From UBA2357 sp041678045 (GTDB lineage Bacteria > Pseudomonadota > Gammaproteobacteria > Burkholderiales > Rhodocyclaceae), in NCBI GenBank assembly GCA_041678045.1, contig JBAYOV010000015.1, forward strand, positions 4,617-68,616: a stretch of DNA of 64,000 nt, read 5' to 3'. Below are positions 27,267 to 34,553 of the stretch, piece by piece. The notes under the pieces were generated by a model. It was not told where the DNA came from and ran no database searches. It worked only from the letters and a program-made list of their open reading frames with translations. A program made the position numbers and the translations under genes. Each line of letters begins with the position of its first letter. The stretch's first letter is position 1.

Positions 27267-27295
27267 TTGACCATATGCGTGTATAGGCATAGAGT
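27267..27295 (+). promoter_or_regulatory. Candidate promoter of the ArsR-type regulator gene
   Basis: TTGACC (27267-27272), a 17-bp spacer and TAGAGT (27290-27295). On the opposite strand TATATT (27256-27261) is a plausible -10 for fccAB. The two divergent promoters would overlap around the palindrome at 27274-27291. Confidence 0.45.
27274..27291. promoter_or_regulatory. Inverted repeat, likely ArsR/SoxR-type operator between fccAB and the regulator gene
   Basis: TATGC and GCATA arms are separated by 8 bp. The site lies inside the candidate promoter of the regulator gene and covers the -35 position of the candidate fccAB promoter, the arrangement expected for repression of both by an ArsR-family dimer. 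Confidence 0.5.
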
Positions 27296-27308
27296 TGCGT
27301 TGACTTTT

Positions 27309-27322
27309 TTGATGCAGGTCAA
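27309..27322. promoter_or_regulatory. FNR/Anr-like box overlapping the ribosome-binding region
   Basis: TTGATGCAGGTCAA matches the FNR-family consensus TTGAT-n4-ATCAA with one mismatch. It ends three bases before the regulator start codon, so it covers the ribosome site. Binding there would block rather than activate transcription. Confidence 0.5.
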
Positions 27323-27325
27323 GAT

Positions 27326-27712
27326 ATGGACGACCTAAGCAAGGTTTTTGAAAGCGTTGCCCAGTACTTCGGGCTGCTTGCCGAACCTGCCCGACTGCGC
27401 ATTCTGCATTGCCTCTGCAGTGGGGAGTTGTCGGTGAATGAGGTTGTCGAGGCGTCCGGGCTGACTCAGGCTAACACCTCTCGCCATCTCAACCTGCTCT
27501 ATCGCGCAGGCGTGGTTGATCGGCGTCGTGATGGCACACAGGTGATTTACCGGATTGTCGATCCGAATTTTGTCGATCTTTGTCGCACGGTGTGCATCAC
27601 TGTCGCGTCCCGCGCCGATGCGCATTCACCGCCGCGCGATTCGCTGTTGCGTCTGGAGCAGCAGTTGGGGGAGGCCGGCGGCAGTGAGCGCAACGGTCCG
27701 GCGGCTGCCTGA
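27326..27712 (+). CDS. ArsR-family (SoxR-like) transcriptional regulator
   Basis: The 128-aa winged-helix protein has YFGLLAEPARLRILHCL, a recognition helix in ASGLTQANTSRHLNLL and a beta-wing RRRDGTQVIYRI. Its position between fccAB and soxC, divergent from the former, matches SoxR-type repressors of sulfur oxidation. C-terminal cysteines are sparse (CRTVC), and this CxxxC pair could sense sulfane sulfur; this is inferred from family behaviour. It may be co-transcribed with soxC, 109 bp away. Confidence 0.85.
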   Translation: MDDLSKVFESVAQYFGLLAEPARLRILHCLCSGELSVNEVVEASGLTQANTSRHLNLLYRAGVVDRRRDGTQVIYRIVDPNFVDLCRTVCITVASRADAHSPPRDSLLRLEQQLGEAGGSERNGPAAA

Positions 27713-27716
27713 AAGG

Positions 27717-27752
27717 TTTCAAGCACGCACGTTTCAAATACACGCTTCAAAG
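27717..27752. repeat. TTTCAA direct repeats upstream of soxC
   Basis: Three near-repeats (TTTCAAGCACGC, TTTCAAATACACGC, CTTCAAAG) are spaced about 13-15 bp apart, just after the regulator gene. They could be regulator contacts for the sox operon; nothing more is supported. Confidence 0.3.
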
Positions 27753-27821
27753 TCTTGCAGTTCATTCGTTTTTCGATCAACACAATCGTCACACACAAGG
27801 TAGCTAGGGGGAGATCACCGC

Positions 27822-29162
27822 ATGGCAATCGACACTACCCGGCCCGGCCGGGTCCGGCCTGCTCCCGAGAACTTCCTGTCCGATCAGGACATCGAGGTCA
27901 TCAACAAGGGCGGCAGACGGGATTTCATTCGCAAGGCTTTTCTGACAGCAAGTGCAGCCATGGCCGTACCGGCCATGGCGCGCGCGCAATCTGCGGGGGA
28001 TCCCGCCATTCTTGAACTGCCGGCCTGGTCGACCTCGCTCGGCCTGCCGGTTGCGGCCAATCCGTACGGCATGCCCTCGCAGTACGAGCGTGGCCTGGTC
28101 CGGCGCGAAAGCCCCGGCCTGACCCGTGTGGGCGGCTCCTCGGTGGCCTTTACGCCGCTGCAGGGCCTGTTCGGCATCATCACGCCCTCCGGCCTGCATT
28201 TCGAGCGCCACCACCAGGGTTGGCATGACATCGACCCGAATCGCCATCGCCTGATGATCAACGGCCTGGTAAAGACTCAGGCGGTGTACACCATGGACGA
28301 CATCATGCGTCTGCCGTCGGTGTCGCGCATCCACTTCATCGAATGCGGTGCCAACACTGGCATGGAGTGGGGCAACGTGGCCGTGCCGACCGTGCAGTAT
28401 TCTCATGGCATGATTTCCTGTTCCGAGTTCACCGGCGTGCCGCTGAAGCTGATTCTCGACATGTGCGGTGCCGACTACAAGAAAGGCCGCTATGTGCTGG
28501 CCGAGGGGGCGGATGGTTCGTCCATGACCCGCACGATTCCGATGGAACTCATCGAGTCGGGCGAGGTGCTGGTGGCGTATGGCATGAACGGCGAGATGTT
28601 GCGCCCCGAGAACGGCTACCCGCTGCGTCTGGTGGTGCCGGGCGTGCAGGGGGTGAGCTGGGTCAAGTGGCTGCGCCGTATTGAAGTGGGCGATCAACCC
28701 TGGGCAGCCAAGGATGAGGCGGTGCACTACATCGACCTGATGCCCGATGGTTTGCACCGTCAATACACCTCCATCCAGGAGTGCAAGTCGGTGATTACTT
28801 CCCCGTCCGGTGGCCAGATTCTGCTCGACAAGGGTTTCCACAACATTTCCGGCCTCGCCTGGTCGGGGCGTGGCAAGGTCACCCGGGTGGATGTGTCGGT
28901 CGATGGGGGCATCAACTGGCGTGAGGCGCGTCTCGAGACGCCGGTGCTCTCCAAGGCCGTCACCCGCTTCAATGTAGACTGGGTGTGGGACGGCAAACCG
29001 GCCATCCTGCAGTCGCGTGCCATCGACGAAACCGGTTACGTACAGCCCAGCTATGGGCAGCTGCGTGCGGTACGCGGCACCAAATCCATTTATCACAACA
29101 ACGCCATCCAGTCCTGGAAGGTGGCTGAATCCGGGGAGGTGAGCAATGTCCAGGTTCTCTAA
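27822..29162 (+). CDS. soxC: Sulfane dehydrogenase molybdopterin subunit SoxC
   Basis: SoxC with SoxD oxidises the sulfane sulfur bound to SoxY in the periplasm. The 446-aa protein has a Tat-type signal (NKGGRRDFIRKAFLTASAA...PAMARAQ), the sulfite-oxidase-type molybdopterin domain with the Mo-ligand cysteine in HFIECGANTGMEW and the C-terminal dimerisation domain (GLAWSGRGKVTRVDVSVDGG). A ribosome site GGGGGAG precedes the ATG. It overlaps soxD by 17 bp. Confidence 0.96.
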   Translation: MAIDTTRPGRVRPAPENFLSDQDIEVINKGGRRDFIRKAFLTASAAMAVPAMARAQSAGDPAILELPAWSTSLGLPVAANPYGMPSQYERGLVRRESPGLTRVGGSSVAFTPLQGLFGIITPSGLHFERHHQGWHDIDPNRHRLMINGLVKTQAVYTMDDIMRLPSVSRIHFIECGANTGMEWGNVAVPTVQYSHGMISCSEFTGVPLKLILDMCGADYKKGRYVLAEGADGSSMTRTIPMELIESGEVLVAYGMNGEMLRPENGYPLRLVVPGVQGVSWVKWLRRIEVGDQPWAAKDEAVHYIDLMPDGLHRQYTSIQECKSVITSPSGGQILLDKGFHNISGLAWSGRGKVTRVDVSVDGGINWREARLETPVLSKAVTRFNVDWVWDGKPAILQSRAIDETGYVQPSYGQLRAVRGTKSIYHNNAIQSWKVAESGEVSNVQVL

Positions 29163-30210
29163 GACGCTGATCGCGGCACTGCTGGCCGGGACCGCATTTT
29201 CGGCAGCGGCCTTCGACCGCTTTCCCGGCATTGGCCGTGAAGCCACCGAAGCCGAAGTCGAGGCTTGGGACATCGATGTGCGTCCGGACTTCGTCGGCCT
29301 GCCCAAGGGCTCGGGCAGCGTGGACGATGGCATGGACATCTGGGAAGCGCAGTGCGCGTCCTGTCACGGCATCTTTGGCGAATCGAACGAAGTGTTCACG
29401 CCGATCGTGGGTGGCACGCGGGTCAGCGATATCGAAACCGGGCGGGTGGCCGCACTGGTGGATGACTCCTTCCCCCAGCGTTCGACCATGATGAAGGTGC
29501 CGACGCTGTCGACGCTGTTCGACTATGTGCGCCGCGCCATGCCCTGGACCGCGCCGAAGTCGCTGAGCGACGACGAAGTCTATGCGCTGCTTGCTTACCT
29601 GCTCAACCTGGCGGAAGTGGTGCCGGCGGACTTCGTGCTGAGCGATGAAAACATCCGTGAGGTGCAGGAGCGCATGCCCAACCGCAATGGCATGACCACC
29701 GACCACGGCATGTGGCCCGGCGCTCCGGCCTCGAAGGGCGGTCTCGGCAATGGCGGTGTGCCCGACGTGAAGAACGTGGCCTGCATGAAGGACTGCAAGA
29801 AGGCGGTGGAGATCGCTTCCGCATTGCCGGACTATGCACAGGATGCGCATGGTAACCTTGCCGAGCAGAACCGCCCGGTGGGTCCGGTGCGTGGGGTGCA
29901 GGTTGGCGAGCCGGCCGAAGCCGGTGCGCCCGCCGAACAGTCGTCGGCCGCCGAAACCCTGGCGCTGGCGAACGGCAAGGGCTGCATGGCGTGCCATGGC
30001 GTGGCCAACAAGATCGTCGGGCCGGGCTATAACGAAATTTCCGCGAAGTATGCGGACCGCAGCGATGCGGAATCTTACCTGGCAGGCAAGATCAAGGCCG
30101 GTGGCCAGGGCGTGTGGGGGGCAATTCCGATGCCACCCCAGGGCCATGTGTCGGACGACGAAGCCAGGCGCCTCGCCGCGTGGATTCTGGCCGGCGCCAA
30201 ATCTCAGTAA
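29146..30210 (+). CDS. soxD: Sulfane dehydrogenase dihaem cytochrome subunit SoxD
   Basis: The 354-aa exported protein has a signal peptide (TLIAALLAGTAFSAAA), a first haem domain with CASCHG (near residue 68) and a second with CMACHG (near 279), joined by an Ala/Pro/Glu-rich linker. It accepts electrons from SoxC. The gene begins within soxC, so translation is probably coupled. Presence of SoxCD means the full Sox pathway, oxidising thiosulfate to sulfate without sulfur globules. Confidence 0.95.
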   Translation: MSRFSKTLIAALLAGTAFSAAAFDRFPGIGREATEAEVEAWDIDVRPDFVGLPKGSGSVDDGMDIWEAQCASCHGIFGESNEVFTPIVGGTRVSDIETGRVAALVDDSFPQRSTMMKVPTLSTLFDYVRRAMPWTAPKSLSDDEVYALLAYLLNLAEVVPADFVLSDENIREVQERMPNRNGMTTDHGMWPGAPASKGGLGNGGVPDVKNVACMKDCKKAVEIASALPDYAQDAHGNLAEQNRPVGPVRGVQVGEPAEAGAPAEQSSAAETLALANGKGCMACHGVANKIVGPGYNEISAKYADRSDAESYLAGKIKAGGQGVWGAIPMPPQGHVSDDEARRLAAWILAGAKSQ

Positions 30211-30242
30211 GCAACACAGCGTCATTACACAGGAGAGACGGG

Positions 30243-30710
30243 ATGAATCAACAACGCAGAGAGACCCTGAAGGCAGGGGGCGGTATCGGGATTTTCGGCA
30301 TGCTCGTGGCTGCCGGCATGATCAAGCCTGAAATGGCATTTGCGGCTGCAGACCGCGCCGTGTTCGATGCCAAGACCATGGAAGAGGCGTTTGCCGCGAT
30401 TGGTGCAGGCAAGCCGGCCGACAGTGCAGACATCCAGATCACGGCGCCCGACATCGCCGAAAACGGTGCCGTGGTGCCGGTGGGGGTGATCAGCAACATC
30501 GCCAAGACCGAGCAGATCGCAATCATGATCGAGAAGAACCCGAACATGGTGGCGGCGTCCTTCACGATCCCGGAAGGCACCCTGGCGGACATCCAGACCC
30601 GTGTGAAGATGGGCCAGACCTCCGACGTCTGGGCGTTGGTCAAGGCCGACGGCAAGTACTTCGTGGCCAAGAAGGAAGTGAAGGTCACGCTCGGCGGCTG
30701 CGGCGGCTGA
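30243..30710 (+). CDS. soxY: Sulfur carrier protein SoxY
   Basis: SoxY carries pathway intermediates on the cysteine of its C-terminal GGCGG swinging arm, visible here at residues 151-155. The 155-aa precursor has a Tat-like signal (QRRETLKAGGGIGIFGMLVAAG). The ATG at 30243 follows AGGAGAG. It partners SoxZ, encoded 50 bp downstream. Confidence 0.97.
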   Translation: MNQQRRETLKAGGGIGIFGMLVAAGMIKPEMAFAAADRAVFDAKTMEEAFAAIGAGKPADSADIQITAPDIAENGAVVPVGVISNIAKTEQIAIMIEKNPNMVAASFTIPEGTLADIQTRVKMGQTSDVWALVKADGKYFVAKKEVKVTLGGCGG

Positions 30711-30760
30711 TCCGTCGTCCCGGACGACACGCTTAATTTCAGAATACAAGGAGTGCAACA

Positions 30761-31072
30761 ATGGCAGGTCCCATGCGTATCCGCGCCGCCGCTAAGGAAG
30801 GCGTAACCGAAGTCCGTGTGCTGATGTCTCACCCGATGGAAACCGGGCAGCGCAAGGATTCCTCGGGCAACATCATTCCGGGGCACTACATCACCGATCT
30901 GGTCGCCAAGCACAACGACAAGGTCGTGCTCGAAGCCCAGATGAGTGGCTCGGTGTCCACCAATCCCTATCTCGCATTCAAGTTCAACGGTGGCGCCAAG
31001 GGCGACAAGCTGATGGTGAGCTGGACCGACAACAAGGGCGAGTCGCGCACCGACGAAGTGCAGGTGTCCTGA
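30761..31072 (+). CDS. soxZ: Sulfur carrier complex protein SoxZ
   Basis: The 103-aa beta-sandwich protein reads EGVTEVRVLMSHPMETGQRKD and ends SWTDNKGESRTDEVQVS, the SoxZ pattern. It has no signal peptide and is exported as a complex with SoxY. AAGGAG lies upstream of its ATG. Two GC-rich inverted repeats follow it before soxA. Confidence 0.97.
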   Translation: MAGPMRIRAAAKEGVTEVRVLMSHPMETGQRKDSSGNIIPGHYITDLVAKHNDKVVLEAQMSGSVSTNPYLAFKFNGGAKGDKLMVSWTDNKGESRTDEVQVS

Positions 31073-31080
31073 TGGCACCC

Positions 31081-31113
31081 GCCCGGCCACCGGACATTGC
31101 CCGATGGCCGGGC
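31081..31113. repeat. Intercistronic inverted repeat between soxZ and soxA
   Basis: GCCCGGCCA / TGGCCGGGC is a perfect 9-bp stem with a 15-nt loop. A second GC-rich inverted repeat (GGCCGGC / GCCGGCC) lies at 31116-31147. There is no U-run, so mRNA processing or stabilisation is more likely than termination. Confidence 0.5.
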
Positions 31114-31209
31114 AAGGCCGGCGGGCCCTGCATATGCGGGGCCGGCCGGTTTCCATTCCAAGAATGAATCCAGGCAATGCATCCAGGCGCTTTTCCTCGG
31201 AGGAGAGAC

Positions 31210-32007
31210 ATGAGAAAACAATTGTTGGCCACGGCAGTGAGCGCAAGCCTCGCGGCAGGTGCGGCGAGTGTGCTGGCCGAAGACCTGAACTTTGACGAAT
31301 ACCGTCAGATGCTCGCGGATGGCAACCCCGCCGAGCTGTTCGAAATGGAAGGGGAGGAGCTGTGGGTGACCGCGCGTGGCCCCAAGAATGCAACCCTTGA
31401 GCAGTGCGACCTGGGCCTGGGCGCCGGCGTGGTCGAAGGCGCGGCGGCACAGTTGCCCCGTTACTTCGAGGATACCGGCAAGGTGCAGGATCTCGAGTCC
31501 CGCCTCATGACCTGCATGGAAACCCTGCAGGGCATCCCGTCTGACGAAATCATCAACGGCAAGTTCCGTCAGGGTGAGCGTGCCAAGATGGCTTCGCTGG
31601 TGGCGTATGTCGTCACCCACTCGAACGGCAAGCCGGTGAATGTGGATCTGTCGCATCCGAAAATGCAGGAGATGTATGCACTGGGCGAGCAGGCTTTCTT
31701 TTACCGGACCGGTGTGATGGATTTTGCGTGTGCAACATGCCACGGTGAGGATGGCAAGCGCATTCGTGCGACCTCTCTGCCCAACATCACCACCGACAAG
31801 GGGGCAGCCGAAGGCTGGACCACCTGGCCTGCCTATCGCGTATCCAACTCGCAGTTCTGGACCATGCAGCACCGTCTGTGGGACTGCTTCCGCCAGCAGC
31901 GAACAGCCGAACCGGTCTTCGGCTCGGATGTGACCATTGCGCTGTCGGTGTTCATGGCGGGCAAGAGTAACGGTGCGGAAGCGGCCTGGCCGGGTGTCAA
32001 GCGTTGA
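31210..32007 (+). CDS. soxA: L-cysteine S-thiosulfotransferase subunit SoxA
   Basis: SoxA with SoxX attaches thiosulfate to SoxY. The 265-aa precursor has a Sec signal peptide (LLATAVSASLAAGAASVLA), an N-terminal domain whose cysteines (EQCDLG, MTCMETL) form a disulfide rather than a haem site, one CxxCH haem (CATCHGEDG, near residue 179) and the catalytic cysteine in LWDCFRQQR. It is thus the monohaem SoxA type. AGGAGAG precedes the ATG at 31210. Confidence 0.94.
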   Translation: MRKQLLATAVSASLAAGAASVLAEDLNFDEYRQMLADGNPAELFEMEGEELWVTARGPKNATLEQCDLGLGAGVVEGAAAQLPRYFEDTGKVQDLESRLMTCMETLQGIPSDEIINGKFRQGERAKMASLVAYVVTHSNGKPVNVDLSHPKMQEMYALGEQAFFYRTGVMDFACATCHGEDGKRIRATSLPNITTDKGAAEGWTTWPAYRVSNSQFWTMQHRLWDCFRQQRTAEPVFGSDVTIALSVFMAGKSNGAEAAWPGVKR

Positions 32008-32015
32008 GGAGCGGG

Positions 32016-32621
32016 ATGAACATGAAAAGACTGTTGATTGCGCCTCTGGCGCTGTGTGCCTCGGTGGCCGTGGCCTCGCCCGAACTGGAAGCGAAGGTCG
32101 AGGAAATGATGCTGACTTCGTTCAAGGAAAGCGGTATTGCGTCGCTTGACCGTCAGAAGCGCGATGCGGTACAGAAAGCCTGTTCGAGTCCTGAGTTGCC
32201 TGACTCGGCCACAATGAAGAAGCTCGAAGAGGCTGAGATGGCCACCATCCAGTGGCCCTCCAACGGGGACTATCTGGGGGGGGACTGGAAGCAGGGTGAG
32301 AAGATCGCCTACAGCGGTCGTGGCCTCACCTGGACCGATGCCTCGCCGCACAACAATGGTGGCGGCTGCTACAACTGCCACGCAATGGACCCCAAGGAAG
32401 TTTCTGCCGGCACCATCGGAGTGAGCCTTGAGGGCTATGGCAAACTGCGTGGCAACTCCGAAGAGGTGGTCAAGTACACCTGGGGCAAGCTGTGGAACGC
32501 CAAGGCCTACAACGCGTGCAGCAACATGCCGCGTAACGGCTATGGCGGCATCCTGACCGAAGAGCAGATCCGTCACCTGATGGCTTATCTGTTCGACCCG
32601 GCCTCCCCGGTCAACCAGTAA
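32016..32621 (+). CDS. soxX: Cytochrome c subunit SoxX
   Basis: The 201-aa monohaem cytochrome has a signal peptide (LLIAPLALCASVAVA), an N-terminal extension of about 75 residues and one haem site (GGGCYNCHAMD). The extension matches the longer SoxX forms that accompany monohaem SoxA. GAGGAGCGGG precedes the ATG at 32016, 8 bp after the soxA stop. An intrinsic terminator follows, before soxB. Confidence 0.93.
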   Translation: MNMKRLLIAPLALCASVAVASPELEAKVEEMMLTSFKESGIASLDRQKRDAVQKACSSPELPDSATMKKLEEAEMATIQWPSNGDYLGGDWKQGEKIAYSGRGLTWTDASPHNNGGGCYNCHAMDPKEVSAGTIGVSLEGYGKLRGNSEEVVKYTWGKLWNAKAYNACSNMPRNGYGGILTEEQIRHLMAYLFDPASPVNQ

Positions 32622-32633
32622 GCAAGCAGAGCC

Positions 32634-32664
32634 TGCCTGCAGCGCCACCTGCAGGCATTTTTTT
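32634..32664 (+). terminator. Intrinsic terminator between soxX and soxB
   Basis: TGCCTGCAG / CTGCAGGCA is a perfect 9-bp stem with a 6-nt loop followed by TTTTTTT. It should stop part of the transcription from soxC-X, so soxB either has its own promoter in the next 60 bp or is expressed by read-through. Confidence 0.85.
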
Positions 32665-32723
32665 GTCCGCATTTTTGTAAAGACTCCTGAACACGCTGTT
32701 GGAGCAAAGGAAAAGGCCCATCC

Positions 32724-34448
32724 ATGTCTATGAATCGTCGAGAGTTCATGCAAGTGCTCGCTGTTGCGGCTGCCGGCGGCATGACCCTGCACAGCAACTT
32801 CGCGCGCGCCGAGAAGGCGGCAGAAGCCCTGTACGATCTGCCCAAGTTCGGCAATGTCAGCCTGCTGCACATGACCGACTGTCATGCCCAGTTGTTGCCG
32901 ATCTATTTCCGTGAGCCCAATGTGAATCTGGGCGTGGGCAGCATGCTCGGACAGGCGCCGCATGTGGTGGGCGAGGCGTTCCTGAAGCACTTCAACATCA
33001 AGCCCGGTGGCATCGAGGCCCATGCCTTCACCTATCTGGACTTTGTGGAAGGCGCGAAAATCTACGGCAAGGTCGGCGGTTTTGCGCACCTGTCCACCCT
33101 GGTCAAGCGCATGAAGGAGAGCCGCCCTGGGGCCTTGCTGCTCGACGGGGGCGACACCTGGCAGGGGTCGGGGACGGCGCTATGGACCAATGCGCAGGAC
33201 ATGGTCGATGCCTGCAAGCTGCTGGGTGTTGACGTGATGACGTTGCACTGGGAAAGCACGTATGGTGCTGACCGGGTGAAGGAAATCGAAGAGAACGACT
33301 TTGCCGGCAGTATCGATATCGTCGCGCAGAACGTGAAGACCACCGACTTCGAAGACCCGGTGTTCAAGCCCTATGTGATCAAGAACATCAACGGCGTGCC
33401 GGTGGCCATCGTCGGTCAGGCCTTCCCGTACACACCGATTGCCAATCCGCGCTGGCTCACCCCGGAGTGGAGCTTCGGCATTCGCGACGAGGACATGCAG
33501 CAGGCGGTGAATGCTGCCCGTGCGGAAGGTGCGCAGGTGGTTGTGGTGCTGTCGCACAACGGCATGGACGTGGATATCAAGATGGCGAGCCGGGTGACCG
33601 GCATCGATGCCATCTTCGGAGGCCACACGCACGACGGCATGCCGTCGCCTACCATCGTCGACAATGCCGGGGGCAAGACCCTGGTGACCAACGCCGGTTC
33701 CAACGGCAAGTATCTGGGGGTGATGGATTTCGACGTGCGCGATGGCAAGGTGCAGGATTTCCGCTACAAGCTGCTGCCGGTGTTCTCCAACCTCCTGCCG
33801 GCCGATCCGGAAATGAGTGCGCTGATCGAGAAGGTACGCGCGCCCTTCCTGGAAAAGCTTACTGAAAACCTCGCCGTGACCGAAGGCTTGCTGTATCGCC
33901 GTGGCAATTTCAACGGCTCTTGGGATCAGTTGCTGGTTGATGCGTTGATGGCCGAGCTCGATGCCGAGCTCGCCTTCTCGCCCGGTTTCCGCTGGGGCAC
34001 CTCGTTGCTGCCGGGTGACACCATCACCATGGAGCATCTGCTCGATCAGACCGCGATCACCTATCCCTGGACCACGGTCACCGAGATGAGCGGCGAGATG
34101 ATCAAGACCGTGCTCGAAGATGTCTGTGACAACCTGTTCAATCCCGACCCCTACTACCAGCAGGGTGGCGACATGGTGCGCGTGGGCGGGCTGGAGTATG
34201 CCTGTGACCCGGCTGCCGGCATGGGCAAGCGCATTGGCAACATGATGCTGAAAGGCAAGCCGATCGACCCGAACAAGACCTACAAGGTGGCCGGCTGGGC
34301 GCCGGTGTCCGAAGAGGCACGCGATTCGGGCGAGCCGGTGTGGGATGTGGTGGCACGCCATCTGCGGGCGCAGAAGGTCATCACCCAGCGCACACTGAAC
34401 CTGCCCACCCTCAAGGGCATGGAAGGCAACCCCGGGGTCGCCGTGTAA
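32724..34448 (+). CDS. soxB: Thiosulfohydrolase SoxB
   Basis: SoxB hydrolyses the terminal sulfonate from SoxY-bound intermediates, releasing sulfate. The 574-aa precursor has a Tat-type signal (NRREFMQVLAVAAAGG) and the dimanganese metallophosphoesterase motifs HMTDCHAQ, DGGDTWQGSG, LSHNGMDVD and GGHTHDG, then a 5'-nucleotidase C-terminal domain. It is the last sox gene, after an intrinsic terminator that separates it from soxX. Confidence 0.97.
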   Translation: MSMNRREFMQVLAVAAAGGMTLHSNFARAEKAAEALYDLPKFGNVSLLHMTDCHAQLLPIYFREPNVNLGVGSMLGQAPHVVGEAFLKHFNIKPGGIEAHAFTYLDFVEGAKIYGKVGGFAHLSTLVKRMKESRPGALLLDGGDTWQGSGTALWTNAQDMVDACKLLGVDVMTLHWESTYGADRVKEIEENDFAGSIDIVAQNVKTTDFEDPVFKPYVIKNINGVPVAIVGQAFPYTPIANPRWLTPEWSFGIRDEDMQQAVNAARAEGAQVVVVLSHNGMDVDIKMASRVTGIDAIFGGHTHDGMPSPTIVDNAGGKTLVTNAGSNGKYLGVMDFDVRDGKVQDFRYKLLPVFSNLLPADPEMSALIEKVRAPFLEKLTENLAVTEGLLYRRGNFNGSWDQLLVDALMAELDAELAFSPGFRWGTSLLPGDTITMEHLLDQTAITYPWTTVTEMSGEMIKTVLEDVCDNLFNPDPYYQQGGDMVRVGGLEYACDPAAGMGKRIGNMMLKGKPIDPNKTYKVAGWAPVSEEARDSGEPVWDVVARHLRAQKVITQRTLNLPTLKGMEGNPGVAV

Positions 34449-34553
34449 GCACGCCGACTCGCCTCGGGCGACTGCCGCACGGCGGAACGCCCGAGGGGGA
34501 GGCCGGGCGCAGCCGTCCGGCCTGTCCGGCGCTCGCGCACCGGGATGCCCGGT

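Noticed and set aside
34463..34495. Terminator after soxB (CTCGGGCG / CGCCCGAG)
   Set aside because: The inverted repeat is real but no U-run follows on the plus strand; it may protect the 3' end, but I could not support a terminator call.
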